Assembly: GCF_031755915.1 (NCBI RefSeq)
Contig: NC_083387.1
Location: 18,125,001 to 18,189,000, forward strand
Source of the DNA: Ziziphus jujuba
Taxonomy: Eukaryota; Streptophyta; Magnoliopsida; Rosales; Rhamnaceae
DNA: 64,000 nucleotides
Direction of reading: 5' to 3'
Part shown: positions 24,101-36,026 of the stretch, piece by piece
Layout: each line of letters opens with the position of its first letter
Position numbering within the stretch: the stretch's first letter is position 1
Notes under the pieces: generated by a model
Database searches by the model: none
What the model saw: the letters and a program-made list of their open reading frames with translations, nothing else
Told to the model about the DNA's origin: nothing
Position numbers and translations under genes: made by a program

Positions 24101-25826
24101 AGGGTTCTTTGCGTCTTACTCCGTTCTTAAATTGGAGGGCCGATAGAAGTTTAGGGTTGTCCAGTTGCTTCCTCTGTACGGGAACTACTCCCGTTTATTC
24201 CCCCATCATCAATAGGCTGTTAGCGGCGGGAATAGGGATTGCCTTCTTCTTCACTAGGAAGTCCATTCCCAAGATTACATCAAAGTCATCCATTGGTACT
24301 ACAATCAAATCCACCCGGTCCTCCCAAGTTCCCAACTTGAGAGGCACTTGTTTTGCCAAGCCCACCGTAGGTAAGGCTTTGGAATTTACTGCTTTCATTT
24401 GCCCCGCATCCTTTTGTAAGTGTAGGCCCAATCTTCGAGCTTCAATCTCTGAACAAAAGTTGTGGGTGGCACCTGTGTTCACCATCACACTCTTTGCGGC
24501 CTTTCCATTTATCGCCGTATCCACGAACATAAAACCTTTCTCTTTGGTCTTCCTGGCCTGAATGACCTGCCCATTAAGGGCATTCAAGAATCTCAGCGCT
24601 CCCACTTGTGCGCCGTCTTCTCCTTCTTTTACTACCTCCTCTCGCCCTCCCTCATGCTCTTGGGAGCGAATAGATGCTTGTAGAGCACTAAGAGCGGTCT
24701 TATGGGGGCATTCGCCCACTCTGTGGGGACCATTACATAGGAAACATGTAAGAGGTCAGGGTCTAAATCCGAATGCATTGGGGTTCCGTGGTGGAGGCTC
24801 TCTCGTGTTCGGAGGTTTCCTATTGTCGCTTCCCCCAGGTCTTGGGAGATTGGCAGGCCTGAAGGGTCTACCGCTATTGGCATTCGAAGGAGACGATTGG
24901 GGCCTTCTATTGATGGGGCTCTCTGTTGAGTAGTCCATTAGGCACTCCCCTGCCCCTAGCGCTGAGCCTAGGTCTTGTACTCTCTGTCGTTGAAGTTCTG
25001 TCCTAGCCCAAGGTTTCAGCCCTTCCAGGAAGTGGAAGAGCTTATCCTTCTCAGACATGTCGCGTATATCGAGCATGAGTGCCGAGAAAGCTTTCACGTA
25101 GTCCCTTACATTACCGGTCTGTCTCAATTCTCTCAAATGTCACCGGGCAATGTAGTCGACATTCTTGGGAAGGGATTAGTTCTTGAGTTCCTTCTGTAGC
25201 TGGTCCCATGTGTCAATGATGCATCTGTTGTTCTTGATATCTTCGTATTTAGATCGCCACCATAGTTTTGCATCATTGGTTAGGTACATTGTAGCCATGG
25301 TCACCTTTGTTTCCTCCGAATCCGGTTTTATTGCTCAAAAATATTGTTCCATATCAAACAAAAAGTTTTCGAGCTCCTTCGCATCTCGTGCCCCTCCGTA
25401 CGCTCGGGGCTCAGGCACTTTCATTCGTCCATAGTCCCCGCCCATTGGGACAGCAGGTCGATTTTCTACCGCTTGCATGGTGATGGCGAGCTTGGTGTTT
25501 ATTTGCCCCATTTCAATTTTTAGGGCTTCCATGGTGGCTCGAAAGTCCTCCGTCAGTTCGTTGACCGTAGACATCAATCTCTCTATGGCCTCTTCCATTA
25601 CTCCATCTCGCTCGCCCGCAGTGGAGCTCGAAGGGTCGGTATTGCCCCATGTGGTTTGATTCCTCTCGAGTGCGCTCACTCGACTGGCTATGTCATCGAG
25701 TGTCTCCATCTTTTCGAAGGCCTCTTGCCAGTTGTGGCCTCTGATATGTGCATTTACAACTCCAGCAAGCTCCCCGAGCTGCTGGTCGATGTTATCGAAC
25801 CGCATTTCGTTTGTCAGCTTCGGCAT
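21170..25826 (-). pseudogene. Chromo-C gag-pol pseudogene with chromodomain
   Basis: Starts at 25826 (MPKLTNEMRFDNIDQQLGEL). Gag runs to about 24770, then a zinc knuckle CFLCNGPHRVGEC near 24740. Protease is MVNTGATHNF near 24480; the catalytic Asp is Asn, consistent with a G-to-A change. Reverse transcriptase spans 23906-22951 with [15 protein letters not shown] and [12 protein letters not shown]. RNase H is at 23060-22700 ([17 protein letters not shown]). Integrase is at 22480-21600 (HPGW...[42 protein letters not shown]). A frameshift near 21420 precedes a chromodomain (VEEILAER, REYLIKWKRL, TSWE), which in the family reads histone marks to target integration. Stops mostly sit where relatives have Arg, Gln or Trp. 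Confidence 0.95.
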
Positions 25827-25850
25827 CTTGTGCGAGTGACTCCCAACCTT

Positions 25851-25862
25851 GCTCTGATACCA
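25851..25862 (-). other. Chromo-C primer binding site
   Basis: GCTCTGATACCA, complement of the initiator methionine tRNA primer motif, two bases from the LTR at 25865. Confidence 0.92.
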
Positions 25863-25864
25863 AC

Positions 25865-26392
25865 TGTCACAGTCCCACCGTTCTAAGCGTACAACGGGGC
25901 CGTGCGGTGCTTACTCGCCCCTCATGGGTAGTAAGCCAACCGTTAATGTCCCTCGCAAGCAAATAACCCACACGATATTAGTATTGTGCATGCACCAAGC
26001 AAGCAATAAAATAAAGCATGTAATCACACAATCGTTAGAAAAGCGGTCAGTAAACAAGGCAACAATACGATGAATTGGAAATGCGTTCGTTTTATTCGGT
26101 CTCGATGGAGAGAACATCAGAGAGGTTTACAAGCATGCTATTAAAAGTTCTCACCTATGCTAGTGGTCTAGCCCAACAACTCGCTGACTAGCCACCCCCC
26201 TCCAAAGAGCTTATCGGGCCATTTTCATTCCGACAAGAATGCATATCAAAATATGCGAGGAATCATAATGGCACTATTTCGAATAACAAAAGCTAGAAAT
26301 CCAAGCAAGTGACCATGGGCTTGCCTAATGACCCTGGATGAACTTGGCTTGGTATTTACAATCAAAATGCGGAGGTGTGTGCGACTCTTACA
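25865..26392 (-). repeat. Chromo-C 5' LTR
   Basis: 528 bases, the same length as its partner. Differences near the start are CACGG/CACAG, CAGGG/CGGGG and CGCGGG/CATGGG, mostly C-T or G-A changes. Confidence 0.95.
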
Positions 26393-26397
26393 CATAG

Positions 26398-27774
26398 GCA
26401 CAACATCACACAAAACCACATCCACATATTTATCAATGCTAAATTTTACTTTGGCTTGTTTATTAACTTTCATCTCACCACTATCATTAAGCCATTGTAA
26501 TCTATATGGTTCTGGATGTTTAATAGTGGTTAAGCCTAATTTATCTACCACAAGATTACTAATTACATTAGTATAACTTCCACTGTCAATAATCATACTA
26601 CAAATCTTACCTTGGATTTCACATCGGGTGTGGAAGATGTTCTCTCTTTAAATTTCATCGTCATCTTTGTATGCAGCCAACAGTCTCCTAGAAACCAAGC
26701 TTAATTCAACATGGGAAGCATTCAAAGTTTCGGCCTCACCTTCAAGCTCTTCCTCCTCCTCTTGCTCGGTTTCATCACCACCTTCCTCACTTTCCAATTC
26801 TAGCTCACCATTACCCTTCAACACCATGATCTTTCTATTCGGGCATTGGGTAGTGATGTGTCCTCATCCCTGGTACTTAAAACAAATAATTTCTCTTGAT
26901 CTTGAAGGTTTAGGATCAGATTTTACCTCATTTTTAGGTGCTTGGACAGATTCGGCTTTGGACTCCCTTTTTGGCCGATTAGAGCTTTCTTCACCAAGTT
27001 TCAATTTTGGCTTTGAATCATAGATGGAATTGCTTCTCCAATCACTTGGTTTGACCTCCCGCTGTTGGAAACTCCTCCAAACGCCGTGAACCTACACCCC
27101 TTCTCTTGAATTGATGCTCTAATTTAATAGCCACGTGCAACATCTCCTCCAATTCCACATATTGTTGCAATTCTAGTTAATTGGCTATCTCACGATTCAA
27201 ACCACCAAGAAATCTTGCCATGGTTGCTACTTTAACCTCATTCATGCTTAACCTTATCATAAGCATCTCCATCTCCATCTCCTTGTAACAATCCTCCATG
27301 GACCCACTTCTTTGAGATAATGATTGAAGCCTTTGATGCAGCAACCTATGATAGTGTGATGGTACGAATTGCTTCCTCATGGCTCCTTTCATTTGTTGCC
27401 ATGTAGTGATCAAGCCATCACCAACTCTTCTTCGGGTGCTTTGCTCATTGGTCCACCATTAGAGTGCATAATGACGAAACTCCATTGCTACTAACTTCAC
27501 CTTCTTGGCCTCTGAATAATTATGACAATAAAAAATCATCTCCATTCTCTCCTCCCATTCCAAATATGCCTCCGGATCACTTTTTCCCATGAAAGGTGGA
27601 ATGTTTACCTTGATATTCCCTAGATCATCATCTTCATTCCTTGCTGGTCTCCCATGGATTGGCCTTTCTTGAGGTTCAAAAATTTCATCAAACCTCTCAT
27701 CCAAGTCGACTCCAAAATTACTTCCCCCGAATTTCTCTCTTGGTTGCCCTTAGCCTCCTCGCCCTCGACCTCAT
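26398..27774 (-). pseudogene. Gy-B gag and protease (left segment)
   Basis: Minus strand: 27704-27459 ([21 protein letters not shown], the capsid-like core) and 27413-27177 ([25 protein letters not shown]). A stop-laden zinc-knuckle region follows near 26880, then protease at 26596-26400 ([19 protein letters not shown]). Stops often replace Gln, Arg or Trp codons. Cut on the right by Gy-A and on the left by Chromo-C. Confidence 0.9.
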
Positions 27775-28925
27775 TGATGCGAATCCACCCGAGACTGCTC
27801 GACCAACAACCCGCTGGGGTGCTGACCCAATACAAATGAAGGTGGGACCGATCACTAGGGCCCAAGCCAAGAGGTTCAAGGACAATCTTGCTGTCTTCAT
27901 ACAAGGAATAAGTCATAGCCAAGAGGGGTTGGCCACATCTAAAGAACCAAGGCCTGTTTTACTCATACAAGCAATAGAAGCCAAAACAGGGTCGGGTGAC
28001 ATTTTTGGTGCTAATAAGGAGGCCGGGTTGTATGAATTGGAACCCCATCTTTATGGGTTCAATTCATATGGAGGATGAGTCATAGAAACCAGCCAAAGCA
28101 GCTTCAAAGCCGACCAACAAGGTGGTTTGCGCACAAGGAGAAGGAAAGGGCCGGATTTGCTGTATTCTCCGCGGATTTTACTGTATTTTACTGTATTGAC
28201 CTTTTTTCATACTTCCAAGCAAGGGCAACGTGGGGAACTTCACAATAAGCTTATTTGGAATCCTACAAAGCATATTGAAGCTGATTTGGAGATCAATTTG
28301 GTCAAAGAATAGTCAAAGTCAAATTAGTCAAAAAGCTAGTATTTTAGTTTCCTAATTTTATTCTACTTTTTGTTTTAGGAAACTACGTTTACTTTTTAAG
28401 TTTTATTTATTTATTTTCTGGATAAATAAGTTTAGGAAAGTTTTTATTTTATTATTTTCATTGTAAATTAATTAATTCCTAAATTCAAAATAAAGGAATT
28501 AATTAATCCAAATTAGTTTAGGATTAGGAAAGTTTCGGCCAAGGTAGGATTCTCCATTGTGTGGCCGGTTTTTCCTAGGGTTTTTAGGGTTTATGTTGTT
28601 TCTTTCAAAGCCTATTTAAAGGCTTATTTTTCATTAATAGAATAACTTTAAAACTTGAAAACTTTGATTTGATTAAGAAAATACTTGTGAGATTAATTAT
28701 CTCTTTGTTCTTTGAGAACACCTAAAACACCATTAGAGAATTGGTTGTTTTAGCTTGACTTATCAATAGGTTTTCCATCCCCTATTGTGGCGTCTACATT
28801 ATACCAAGGTTTCTAACCACAGGTTGGTTAGGGGTTGAGGTCCATTCCATTAGAACTTGAACTTAATTAAAGATCCGGGCTAATATAATACGGGTTTAGG
28901 AGCAGGTCGTCCTAGGTTCGTATCA
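27775..28925 (+). repeat. Gy-A 5' LTR
   Basis: TGATGCGAATCC...GGTTCGTATCA, 1151 bases. The first 304 bases keep the open frame that in the 3' LTR encodes the end of pol. The inverted repeat AATTAATTAATTCCT...AGGAATTAATTAAT lies at 28466-28507. Confidence 0.97.
28612..28620 (+). promoter_or_regulatory. Putative TATA box of the Gy-A LTR promoter
   Basis: CTATTTAAA in the 5' LTR, kept in all copies of the family here (for example near 235 and 5702). About 300 bases remain to the LTR end, which would be the R-U5 part. No transcription start can be read from sequence alone. Confidence 0.55.
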
Positions 28926-28927
28926 TT

Positions 28928-28940
28928 TGGTATCAGAGCT
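28928..28940 (+). other. Gy-A primer binding site
   Basis: TGGTATCAGAGCT, two bases after the LTR end, complementary to the 3' end of initiator methionine tRNA. Confidence 0.95.
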
Positions 28941-30086
28941 AAATTTTGTTTAGGTTTGATCTATCTTTATTTGCTTTATTTGTTTTTGTGTTATTCTGCA
29001 ATTTTAGCATTAGGTTAAGGTTGCATCCATCCTATACACGTTCAGCATCTTAAAAATAAAAAAATAAAAAAAAAATTCATTCCTAGTTGAATTAGGATTT
29101 CCTAGTTTTATCGTATTTTTGTTTCCTAATTTGTTGGTTGTCTTTTATCATTGTTCTTGTTAATTTGGTTTTTGTTGATTTTTCTTTGCTGTTTTAGTCT
29201 TAGAAATTTGCATTCATATATTCAAAAAAAAAGAAGAAGTTTGCGGCATCATTTAAAAAAAAAAAAAAAAAAACTGCACATTTTGTTTATTTGGCGGTCA
29301 CGGGTTTGGTGTTTATTTTGGAGTTGGAATTGCAATTTTGGTAATTATTCTTGCTACTGCAGTTGTTTGTGTTCTGTGAGTGAAGAAAAAAAAAAAAAAA
29401 GAAAAAAAAAGAAAGTAGAAGTAAAGTCGAATAAAAAAAAAAAATTTCAGTTTGTTGGAGTTTGATTTGTTTGCTGGAAATTTGTTGGAGCTGCTGGTTT
29501 TTGATTATTTATTCAATATTTGAGTTGCTGGGAAATTATTCTTGCTATTGGATATTTGGATTTTTGGGTGTTTAAATTATTTGGATTAAAATTAGTTAAA
29601 GGAATTGATACAAAACTTGAATTACAAGAACAACAACCAACACTTTTCTATATTTTTGTTCTCTTTGATTCTTGATCGTATTTGAATTTCTTTTCCTGGA
29701 ATTTTATTCTTGAACTCATAATCTACTACCATCTCGTGCAGTTTTCAAAAATTCCAACGTTTCCCCATTATTTTGTGATTTCTTGTCTAGAAAGCCGAAA
29801 AATTAGGATTTGTTGGATTCTTTCGGTATTGCTTACTTTTTGCTACTGTCTTGTTGATAAGTTTAATTAAAACATACTAGTGATCTAATTGCTGTTTTGT
29901 GGGTGTTTTAATTAGAACTTTGAGATAATTCATTGAGTGGAAAAAGGCAAGAGTGTGTGAGATTAAAAGAGGGTAAAAGCCGAAACTAGTGTGCAAACAC
30001 GAGTGTCAAGACCTTGTTTGAGTGAAACACGTGAGGGAGTGAATATTGTGAGGATTTATTTTATTTTTTTGCAGTATTTTACTAAC
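28941..30086 (+). other. Gy-A untranslated leader
   Basis: About 1.15 kb before the likely gag start. Contains poly-A and GA-rich runs (29222, 29256, 29384-29440). Short frames here have no domain. The matching leaders in Gy-1 and Gy-B have the same runs. Confidence 0.85.
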
Positions 30087-33000
30087 ATGGCAGATTCTAG
30101 AATAAGAAGAGGGGATCCACCCTTGAGGATCAATGAGGAAGAGTCCGTAGCATTCCATGGCGATGACCGAGCTACCGGAAGTGGAGACCAAGTGGACTTG
30201 AGAACTATTTTGGAATCAATACAGCGGATGAGTGCTCAATTTAAGCATGTAAACCAAAGAGTGGGAAGATTAGAAGCCTCACAAGGAAGGCCGAATACAA
30301 GAAATAGGCAAGAATTCCATGGAGGACGAGGAGGTCGCGAGAGGCCGAGAGAGGAATTTGATGAGGAGCCATTGGACGGTGACTTTGAGGAAGGTATGGA
30401 CAAAACCTTTGCTGTCCAAGATAGAGCTGGCCGTGGGAGATATAGGAGGGAGGATACAGATGAAGATTTGGGAAATATCAAGGTTAATATCCCACCTTTT
30501 ATGGGTAAAAGTGATCCTGAAGCTTATTTGGAGTGGGAAGAGAAAATGGAGATGATTTTTGACTGCCACAACTATTCGGAAGGTAAGAAGGTGAAGATGG
30601 CAGCAATGGAGTTTGGCCATTATGCACTCCAATGGTGGATAAATGAGCAAAGCACCCGAAGGAGGGTTGGTGAAGACTTAATTACAACATGGCGACAAAT
30701 GAAAGGAGTCATGAGGAAGCGGTTTGTGCCATCCCATTACCAAAGGTTGCTGCATCAAAGGCTTCAATCTTTGTCTCAAGGAAGTAGGTCCGTGGAGGAT
30801 TATTACAAAGAGATGGAGATGTTAATGATGAGATTAAACATGAGGGAGGATAGAGAGGCAACAATGGCAAGATTCCTTGGAGGGTTAAACCGTGACATTG
30901 CCAACCAACTTGAATTACAACAATACTTGGAATTGGAGGAGATGTTGCATGTAGCCATTAAGCTTGAGAACCAATTCAAGAGGAGGGGTGTTAGTACACG
31001 GTTTGGAGGAGTTTCTAGCAGTGGAAGGACAAGTTCAAGTGGCTGGAAAAACAATTCCACTTATGAAAACAAGTTGAGGCCGAAATTAGGAGAAGAATCT
31101 ACCAACCGGCCAAGAAGGGAGGTCAAGACCGAATCTGTCCAAGCACTTAGAGGTGAGGTAAAATCTGATCCTAAACCTCAAAAATCCAGAGAAATAATTT
31201 GTTTTAAGTGCCAAGGAAGAGGTCACATAGCTAGCCAATGCCCAAATAGAAGAATCATGGTATTAAAGGGTGATGGTGAGCTGGAATCCGCAAGTGAAGA
31301 AAGTGGGGCTGAAACCGAGCAAGAGGAGGATCGCAATGAAGATGAATCCGAACCTGTGGATACATCTAATGTCGAGTTGAGCTTGGTTTCAAGGAGAGTA
31401 CTTGCTGTCTACAAAGATGAGGAGCAGATACAAAGAGAAAACATCTTCCACACTCGCTGCGAAATACAAGGTAAAATTTGTAGCATGATTATAGATAGTG
31501 GGAGTTGTACTAATGTGATAAGTAATCTTGTAGTTGATAAATTAGGCTTGAAAACAATTAAACATCCAGAACCTTATAGATTACAATGGCTTAATGATAG
31601 TGGTGAGATGAAAGTAAACAAACAAGCCAAAGTAAAATTTAATATAGGTAGATATGAGGATGTAGTTTTATGTGATATTGTGCCTATGATTGCCGGACAT
31701 ATACTATTAGGTAGACCATGGCAATTTGATAAAGATGCTACTCATTTTGGTCGAGAAAATAGTATTGTTTTCAGGTTTAAAGGGAAGAAGATCAAGCTGG
31801 AACCATTATCTCCTAAAGAGGTTTACAAAGATCAATTACAAATGCAACAAAGGAGAGAAGCCGAGAAGCTCAAAGAAAAAGCAAGTATGGCACCAATGGC
31901 CTCACCATCCATTCAAGAAGGTAAGGTTGAGGTTGCTGACCAAGGTAAGGTTTCTAAGGTTCATATTGAGTGGAAAGACCAAGGAAAAGCCGAGAGAGAG
32001 GTGAGGAAAGAGAACAAACCCGAGAGCATACAAAATCCGAAAATTTCCGCCAATGAGAGCCAAACCGAGGGAAGAAAAAGAAAAGAAAGAAAAGAGAGGA
32101 AAAACCAGAATTTTTATTTGAGTTTAGGGGATATTAACAAGGTTATTGAGTGTAAGAAACCTTTCCTGGTCATGCTTTACAAAGAAAATTATTTAAATGA
32201 TCAAACTAACTTTGAAGAACTTGAATTGCCAAGTTCAATGATTTCTCTTTTGAAGGAATTTGGAGATGTCTTCCCAAATGAGATTCCAAGTGGTTTACCA
32301 CCTATTCGAGGGATAGAACATCAAATTGACTTTGTTCCAGAGGCTGCCATACCAAATAGACCAGCTTATAGGAGCAATCCCGAAGAAACAAAGGAGCTGC
32401 AAAAACAGGTAAGTGATTTGCTTGATAAAGGATATATTCGTGAGAGTTTAAGTCCATGTGCTGTTCCTGTTTTGTTGGTACCTAAAAAGGATGGTTCTTG
32501 GAGAATGTGTGTTGATTGTAGGGCTATAAATAATATTACCATCAAATATAGACATCCCATTCCTAGACTAGATGATATGCTTGATGAATTGCATGGTGCT
32601 TGCATGTTTACAAAAATTGATCTTAGGAGTGGTTATCACCAAATTAGGATGAAAGAAGGTGATGAATGGAAAACCGCATTCAAAACTAAATATGGGCTGT
32701 ATGAATGGTTAGTTATGCCTTTTGGATTATCTAATGCACCTAGTACTTTCATGAGGCTTATGAATCATGTAATGCGTCCATTTATTGGTAAATTTGTGGT
32801 TGTCTATTTTGATGACATTTTAATATATAGCCGAAATTTGGATGACCATGTGGATCAACTTAGGCAAGTTTTGCAAGTTCTTAGAAAGGAAAGATTATTT
32901 GCTAACATTAAAAAATGTGACTTTTGCAAAGAAGAACTTGTATTTCTAGGTTTTGTAGTAAGTGCTGCAGGAATCAAAGTTGACCAAGCTAAAGTGAAGG

Positions 33001-35174
33001 CAATCCAAGAGTGGCCGGTTCCTACATCCATTACCCAAGTGAGGAGCTTTCATGGCTTGGCAAGCTTTTACCGAAGATTTGTCAAGGATTTTAGTACCAT
33101 AGCAGCACCATTGAATGAAGTTGTCAAGAAGAATGTTGGCTTCAAATGGGGGGAAGTACAAGAAAAATCTTTTAATTTGTTGAAAGAAAAATTGTGTAAT
33201 GCACCTTTGTTAGTTTTGCCAAATTTTTCTAAGACTTTTGAAATTGAGTGTGATGCTTCGGGTGTAGGTATTGGAGCTGTTTTAATGCAAGAAGGAAGGC
33301 CCATAGCCTACTTTAGTGAAAAATTGAATGGAGCTGCCCTAAACTACCCGACTTATGACAAGGAGATGTATGCTTTGGTGAGGGCTTTGGAGACGTGGCA
33401 GCATTATCTCATGCCAAAGGAGTTTGTGATTCATACGGATCATGAGTCTTTGAAGCATATCAAGGGTCAAGGAAAGATCAACCGAAGGCATGCTAAGTGG
33501 ATTGAATTTATTGAAACATTTCCATATGTGATCCGCTACAAAAAAGGTAAGGAAAATGTGGTTGCCGATGCATTATCCCGAAGGTATGTGCTCTTTTCTA
33601 CCTTAGATGCTAGATTGCTTGGATTTGAACAATTAAAAGAACTTTATGAGCATGATAGTGACTTTGGAGAAATTTTTAGAACCTGTTTGAAACATGGATT
33701 TAATAAATTTTACATATTTGAGGGATATTTGTTTAAGGAAAACAAACTTTGTGTGCCTAATTGTAGTATTAGGGAATTATTGGTTCGGGAAGGACATGGG
33801 GGTGGTTTAATGGGTCATTTTGGTATTTTAAAGACTTTATCCTTGCTGCAAGAACATTTTTATTGGCCTAACATGAGGAGAGATGTTGAGAGAATTTGTG
33901 AAAGATGTGTGAAGTGCCGAAAAACAAAATCAACATTGAAACCGCATGGATTGTATAAGCCTTTGCCGATTCCTACCTATCCTTGGATAGATTTGTCTAT
34001 GGATTTTATTCTTGGGTTGCCTAGGTCAAGGACAGGTAAGGATTCAATATTTGTTGTAGTAGATAGGTTTTCTAAGATGGCACATTTTATTGCATGTAAT
34101 AAAACTGATGATGCATCCAACATTGCTAATTTATTTTTCAAGGAAATTGTGAGATTACATGGTATGCCAAAAACTATTGTGTCGGATAGGGATGCTAAGT
34201 TCTTAAGCTATTTTTGGAAAACATTGTGGGCTAAATTAGGTACTAAGCTTTTATTTTCAACTACTTGTCATCCACAAACTGATGGACAAACCGAAGTAGT
34301 AAATAGAACCTTGTCTGTATTGTTGAGAGCATTAATTAGTAGAAATTTAAGGACTTGGGAAGAATGTTTGCCACATGTTGAATTTGCATATAATAGGTCT
34401 TTACATTCAGCAACTAAATTTACTCCATTTGAAATTGTTTATGGTTTTAATCCTTTGACTCCATTAGATTTAACACCTTTGCCTTTAAGTGAGCGTGCTA
34501 ATCTAGATGGAAAACAAAAAGCTGATTTTGTAAAGCAGATTCATGAGAAGACTCGAGCAAACATTGAGAGAAGGACTGAGCAATATGCAAGGGTGGCTAA
34601 TCAAGGCCGAAAATCAATGGTGTTTGAACCTGGAGATTGGGTATGGCTGCACTTAAGGAAAGAAAGATTTCCCGAACAAAGGAAATCAAAACTCATGCCG
34701 AGGGGTGATGGACCTTTTCAAGTTTTGGAGAGGATAAACGACAATGCCTACAAACTTGATCTACCGGGTGAGTATAATGTTAGTGCCTCCTTTAATGTTG
34801 CTGATTTATCTCCTTTTGCTGCAGGTGATGACTTCGATTTGAGGACAAATCCTTTTCAAGAGGAGGGGAATGATGCGAATCCACCCGAGACTGCTCGACC
34901 AACAACCCGCTGGGGTGCTGACCCAATACAAATGAAGGTGGGACCGATCACTAGGGCCCAAGCCAAGAGGTTCAAGGACAATCTTGCTGTCTTCATACAA
35001 GGAATAAGTCATAGCCAAGAGGGGTTGGCCACATCTAAAGAACCAAGGCCTGTTTTACTCATACAAGCAATAGAAGCCAAAACAGGGTCGGGTGACGTTT
35101 TTGGTGCTAATAAGGAGGCCGGGTTGTATGAATTGGAACCCCATCTTTATGGGTTCAATTCATATGGAGGATGA
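29991..35174 (+). CDS. Gy-A gag-pol polyprotein (1727 codons, intact)
   Basis: A single frame encodes all functions needed for retrotransposition. The ATG at 30087 ([10 protein letters not shown], residue 33) is the more likely start because it is the one kept in Gy-1 and Gy-B. Gag core is near residues 160-330. Zinc knuckle [14 protein letters not shown] is at 404-417. Retropepsin MIIDSGS has its catalytic Asp at 502. Reverse transcriptase has [15 protein letters not shown] and YFDD at 939-942. RNase [17 protein letters not shown] has Asp 1088. Integrase has an HHCC module from 1269 (CERCVKC) and a core with Asp 1338, Asp 1399 and Glu 1435, exactly DD35E spacing. The C-terminus ([14 protein letters not shown], then [12 protein letters not shown]) runs about 100 residues into the 3' LTR. 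No classic chromodomain was recognised. No stop or frameshift, so it may be active or very recently active. Confidence 0.96.
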   Translation: MQTRVSRPCLSETREGVNIVRIYFIFLQYFTNMADSRIRRGDPPLRINEEESVAFHGDDRATGSGDQVDLRTILESIQRMSAQFKHVNQRVGRLEASQGRPNTRNRQEFHGGRGGRERPREEFDEEPLDGDFEEGMDKTFAVQDRAGRGRYRREDTDEDLGNIKVNIPPFMGKSDPEAYLEWEEKMEMIFDCHNYSEGKKVKMAAMEFGHYALQWWINEQSTRRRVGEDLITTWRQMKGVMRKRFVPSHYQRLLHQRLQSLSQGSRSVEDYYKEMEMLMMRLNMREDREATMARFLGGLNRDIANQLELQQYLELEEMLHVAIKLENQFKRRGVSTRFGGVSSSGRTSSSGWKNNSTYENKLRPKLGEESTNRPRREVKTESVQALRGEVKSDPKPQKSREIICFKCQGRGHIASQCPNRRIMVLKGDGELESASEESGAETEQEEDRNEDESEPVDTSNVELSLVSRRVLAVYKDEEQIQRENIFHTRCEIQGKICSMIIDSGSCTNVISNLVVDKLGLKTIKHPEPYRLQWLNDSGEMKVNKQAKVKFNIGRYEDVVLCDIVPMIAGHILLGRPWQFDKDATHFGRENSIVFRFKGKKIKLEPLSPKEVYKDQLQMQQRREAEKLKEKASMAPMASPSIQEGKVEVADQGKVSKVHIEWKDQGKAEREVRKENKPESIQNPKISANESQTEGRKRKERKERKNQNFYLSLGDINKVIECKKPFLVMLYKENYLNDQTNFEELELPSSMISLLKEFGDVFPNEIPSGLPPIRGIEHQIDFVPEAAIPNRPAYRSNPEETKELQKQVSDLLDKGYIRESLSPCAVPVLLVPKKDGSWRMCVDCRAINNITIKYRHPIPRLDDMLDELHGACMFTKIDLRSGYHQIRMKEGDEWKTAFKTKYGLYEWLVMPFGLSNAPSTFMRLMNHVMRPFIGKFVVVYFDDILIYSRNLDDHVDQLRQVLQVLRKERLFANIKKCDFCKEELVFLGFVVSAAGIKVDQAKVKAIQEWPVPTSITQVRSFHGLASFYRRFVKDFSTIAAPLNEVVKKNVGFKWGEVQEKSFNLLKEKLCNAPLLVLPNFSKTFEIECDASGVGIGAVLMQEGRPIAYFSEKLNGAALNYPTYDKEMYALVRALETWQHYLMPKEFVIHTDHESLKHIKGQGKINRRHAKWIEFIETFPYVIRYKKGKENVVADALSRRYVLFSTLDARLLGFEQLKELYEHDSDFGEIFRTCLKHGFNKFYIFEGYLFKENKLCVPNCSIRELLVREGHGGGLMGHFGILKTLSLLQEHFYWPNMRRDVERICERCVKCRKTKSTLKPHGLYKPLPIPTYPWIDLSMDFILGLPRSRTGKDSIFVVVDRFSKMAHFIACNKTDDASNIANLFFKEIVRLHGMPKTIVSDRDAKFLSYFWKTLWAKLGTKLLFSTTCHPQTDGQTEVVNRTLSVLLRALISRNLRTWEECLPHVEFAYNRSLHSATKFTPFEIVYGFNPLTPLDLTPLPLSERANLDGKQKADFVKQIHEKTRANIERRTEQYARVANQGRKSMVFEPGDWVWLHLRKERFPEQRKSKLMPRGDGPFQVLERINDNAYKLDLPGEYNVSASFNVADLSPFAAGDDFDLRTNPFQEEGNDANPPETARPTTRWGADPIQMKVGPITRAQAKRFKDNLAVFIQGISHSQEGLATSKEPRPVLLIQAIEAKTGSGDVFGANKEAGLYELEPHLYGFNSYGG
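34858..34870 (+). other. Gy-A polypurine tract
   Basis: AAGAGGAGGGGAA directly before the 3' LTR; it lies inside the coding frame (residues Gln-Glu-Glu-Gly-Asn). Confidence 0.93.
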
Positions 35175-36021
35175 GTCATAGAAACCAGCCAAAGCAGCTT
35201 CAAAGCTGACCAACAAGGTGGTTTGCGCACAAGGAGAAGGAAAGGGCCGGATTTGCTGTATTCTCCGCGGGTTTTACTGTATTTTACTGTATTGACCTTT
35301 TTTCATACTTCCAAGCAAGGGCAACGTGGGGAACTTCACAATAAGCTTATTTGGCATCCTACAAAGCATATTGAAGCTGATTTGGAGATCAATTTGGTCA
35401 AAGAATAGTCAAAGTCAAATTAGTCAAAAAGCTAGTATTTTAGTTTCCTAATTTTATTCTACTTTTTGTTTTAGGAAACTACCTTTACTTTTTAAGTTTT
35501 ATTTATTTATTTTCTGGATAAATAAGTTTAGGAAAGTTTTTATTTTATTATTTTCATTGTAAATTAATTAATTCCTAAATTCAAAATAAAGGAATTAATT
35601 AATCCAAATTAGTTTAGGATTAGGAAAGTTTCGGCCAAGGTAGGATTCTCCATTGTGTGGCCGGTTTTTCCTAGAGTTTTTAGGGTTTATGTTGTTTCTT
35701 TCAAAGCCTATTTAAAGGCTTATTTTTCATTAATAGAATAACTTTAAAACTTGAAAACTTTGATTTGATTAAGAAAATACTTGTGAGATTAATTATCTCT
35801 TTGTTCTTTGAGAACACCTAAAACACCATTAGAGAATTGGTTGTTTTAGCTTGACTTATCAATAGGTTTTCCATCCCCTATTGTGGCGTCTACATTATAC
35901 CAAGGTTTCTAACCACAGGTTGGTTAGGGGTTGAGGTCCATTCCATTAGAACTTGAACTTAATTAAAGATCCGGGCTAATATAATACGGGTTTAGGAGCA
36001 GGTCGTCCTAGGTTCGTATCA
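34871..36021 (+). repeat. Gy-A 3' LTR
   Basis: 1151 bases, the same length as the 5' LTR. Differences seen by eye include GACATTTTT/GACGTTTTT, AAGCCGACC/AAGCTGACC, CGCGGATTT/CGCGGGTTT, TTGGAATCC/TTGGCATCC, CTACGTTTA/CTACCTTTA and CTAGGGTTT/CTAGAGTTT (5'/3'). The pol stop codon is at 35172-35174. Confidence 0.97.
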
Positions 36022-36026
36022 CTCAT

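Larger units (their letters stand above)
20631..26392 (-). mobile_element. Chromo-C: full-length chromodomain Ty3/gypsy element
   Basis: Two 528-base LTRs (20631-21158 and 25865-26392) start TGTCAC and end CTTACA. They are flanked by CATAG at 20626-20630 and 26393-26397. It is inserted in the Gy-B protease between the codons for VVPM and [10 protein letters not shown]. Order on the minus strand: gag, zinc knuckle, protease, reverse transcriptase, RNase H, integrase, chromodomain. About fifteen LTR differences seen by eye, mostly transitions, suggest a fairly recent insertion. The coding region nevertheless has around fifteen stops. It belongs to a chromovirus lineage (Tekay/Del-like by layout; not proven). 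Confidence 0.96.
27775..36021 (+). mobile_element. Gy-A: young, structurally intact Ty3/gypsy element (CRM-like)
   Basis: 8247 bases with two 1151-base LTRs, target duplication CTCAT (27770-27774 and 36022-36026), primer site, polypurine tract and one uninterrupted gag-pol frame. I count about six LTR differences by eye (about 99.5% identity), so it inserted recently. It is in the opposite orientation to its host element Gy-B, in the gag gene. The gag core, tRNA primer choice and pol C-terminus running into the LTR fit the CRM chromovirus clade, but that placement is from memory of the family. Confidence 0.97.

Noticed and set aside
27641..28078. A 145-codon plus-strand frame starting before the Gy-A 5' LTR.
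   Set aside because: It is the LTR-encoded pol tail read through from unrelated Gy-B sequence. There is no start or leader of its own.
30045..30075. TTTTATTTTTTTGCAG before the Gy-A start looks like a splice acceptor and might imply a spliced gag message.
   Set aside because: The corresponding positions in Gy-1 (about 1745-1771) and Gy-B lack the GCAG, and no convincing donor was found. The ATG is reachable without splicing.
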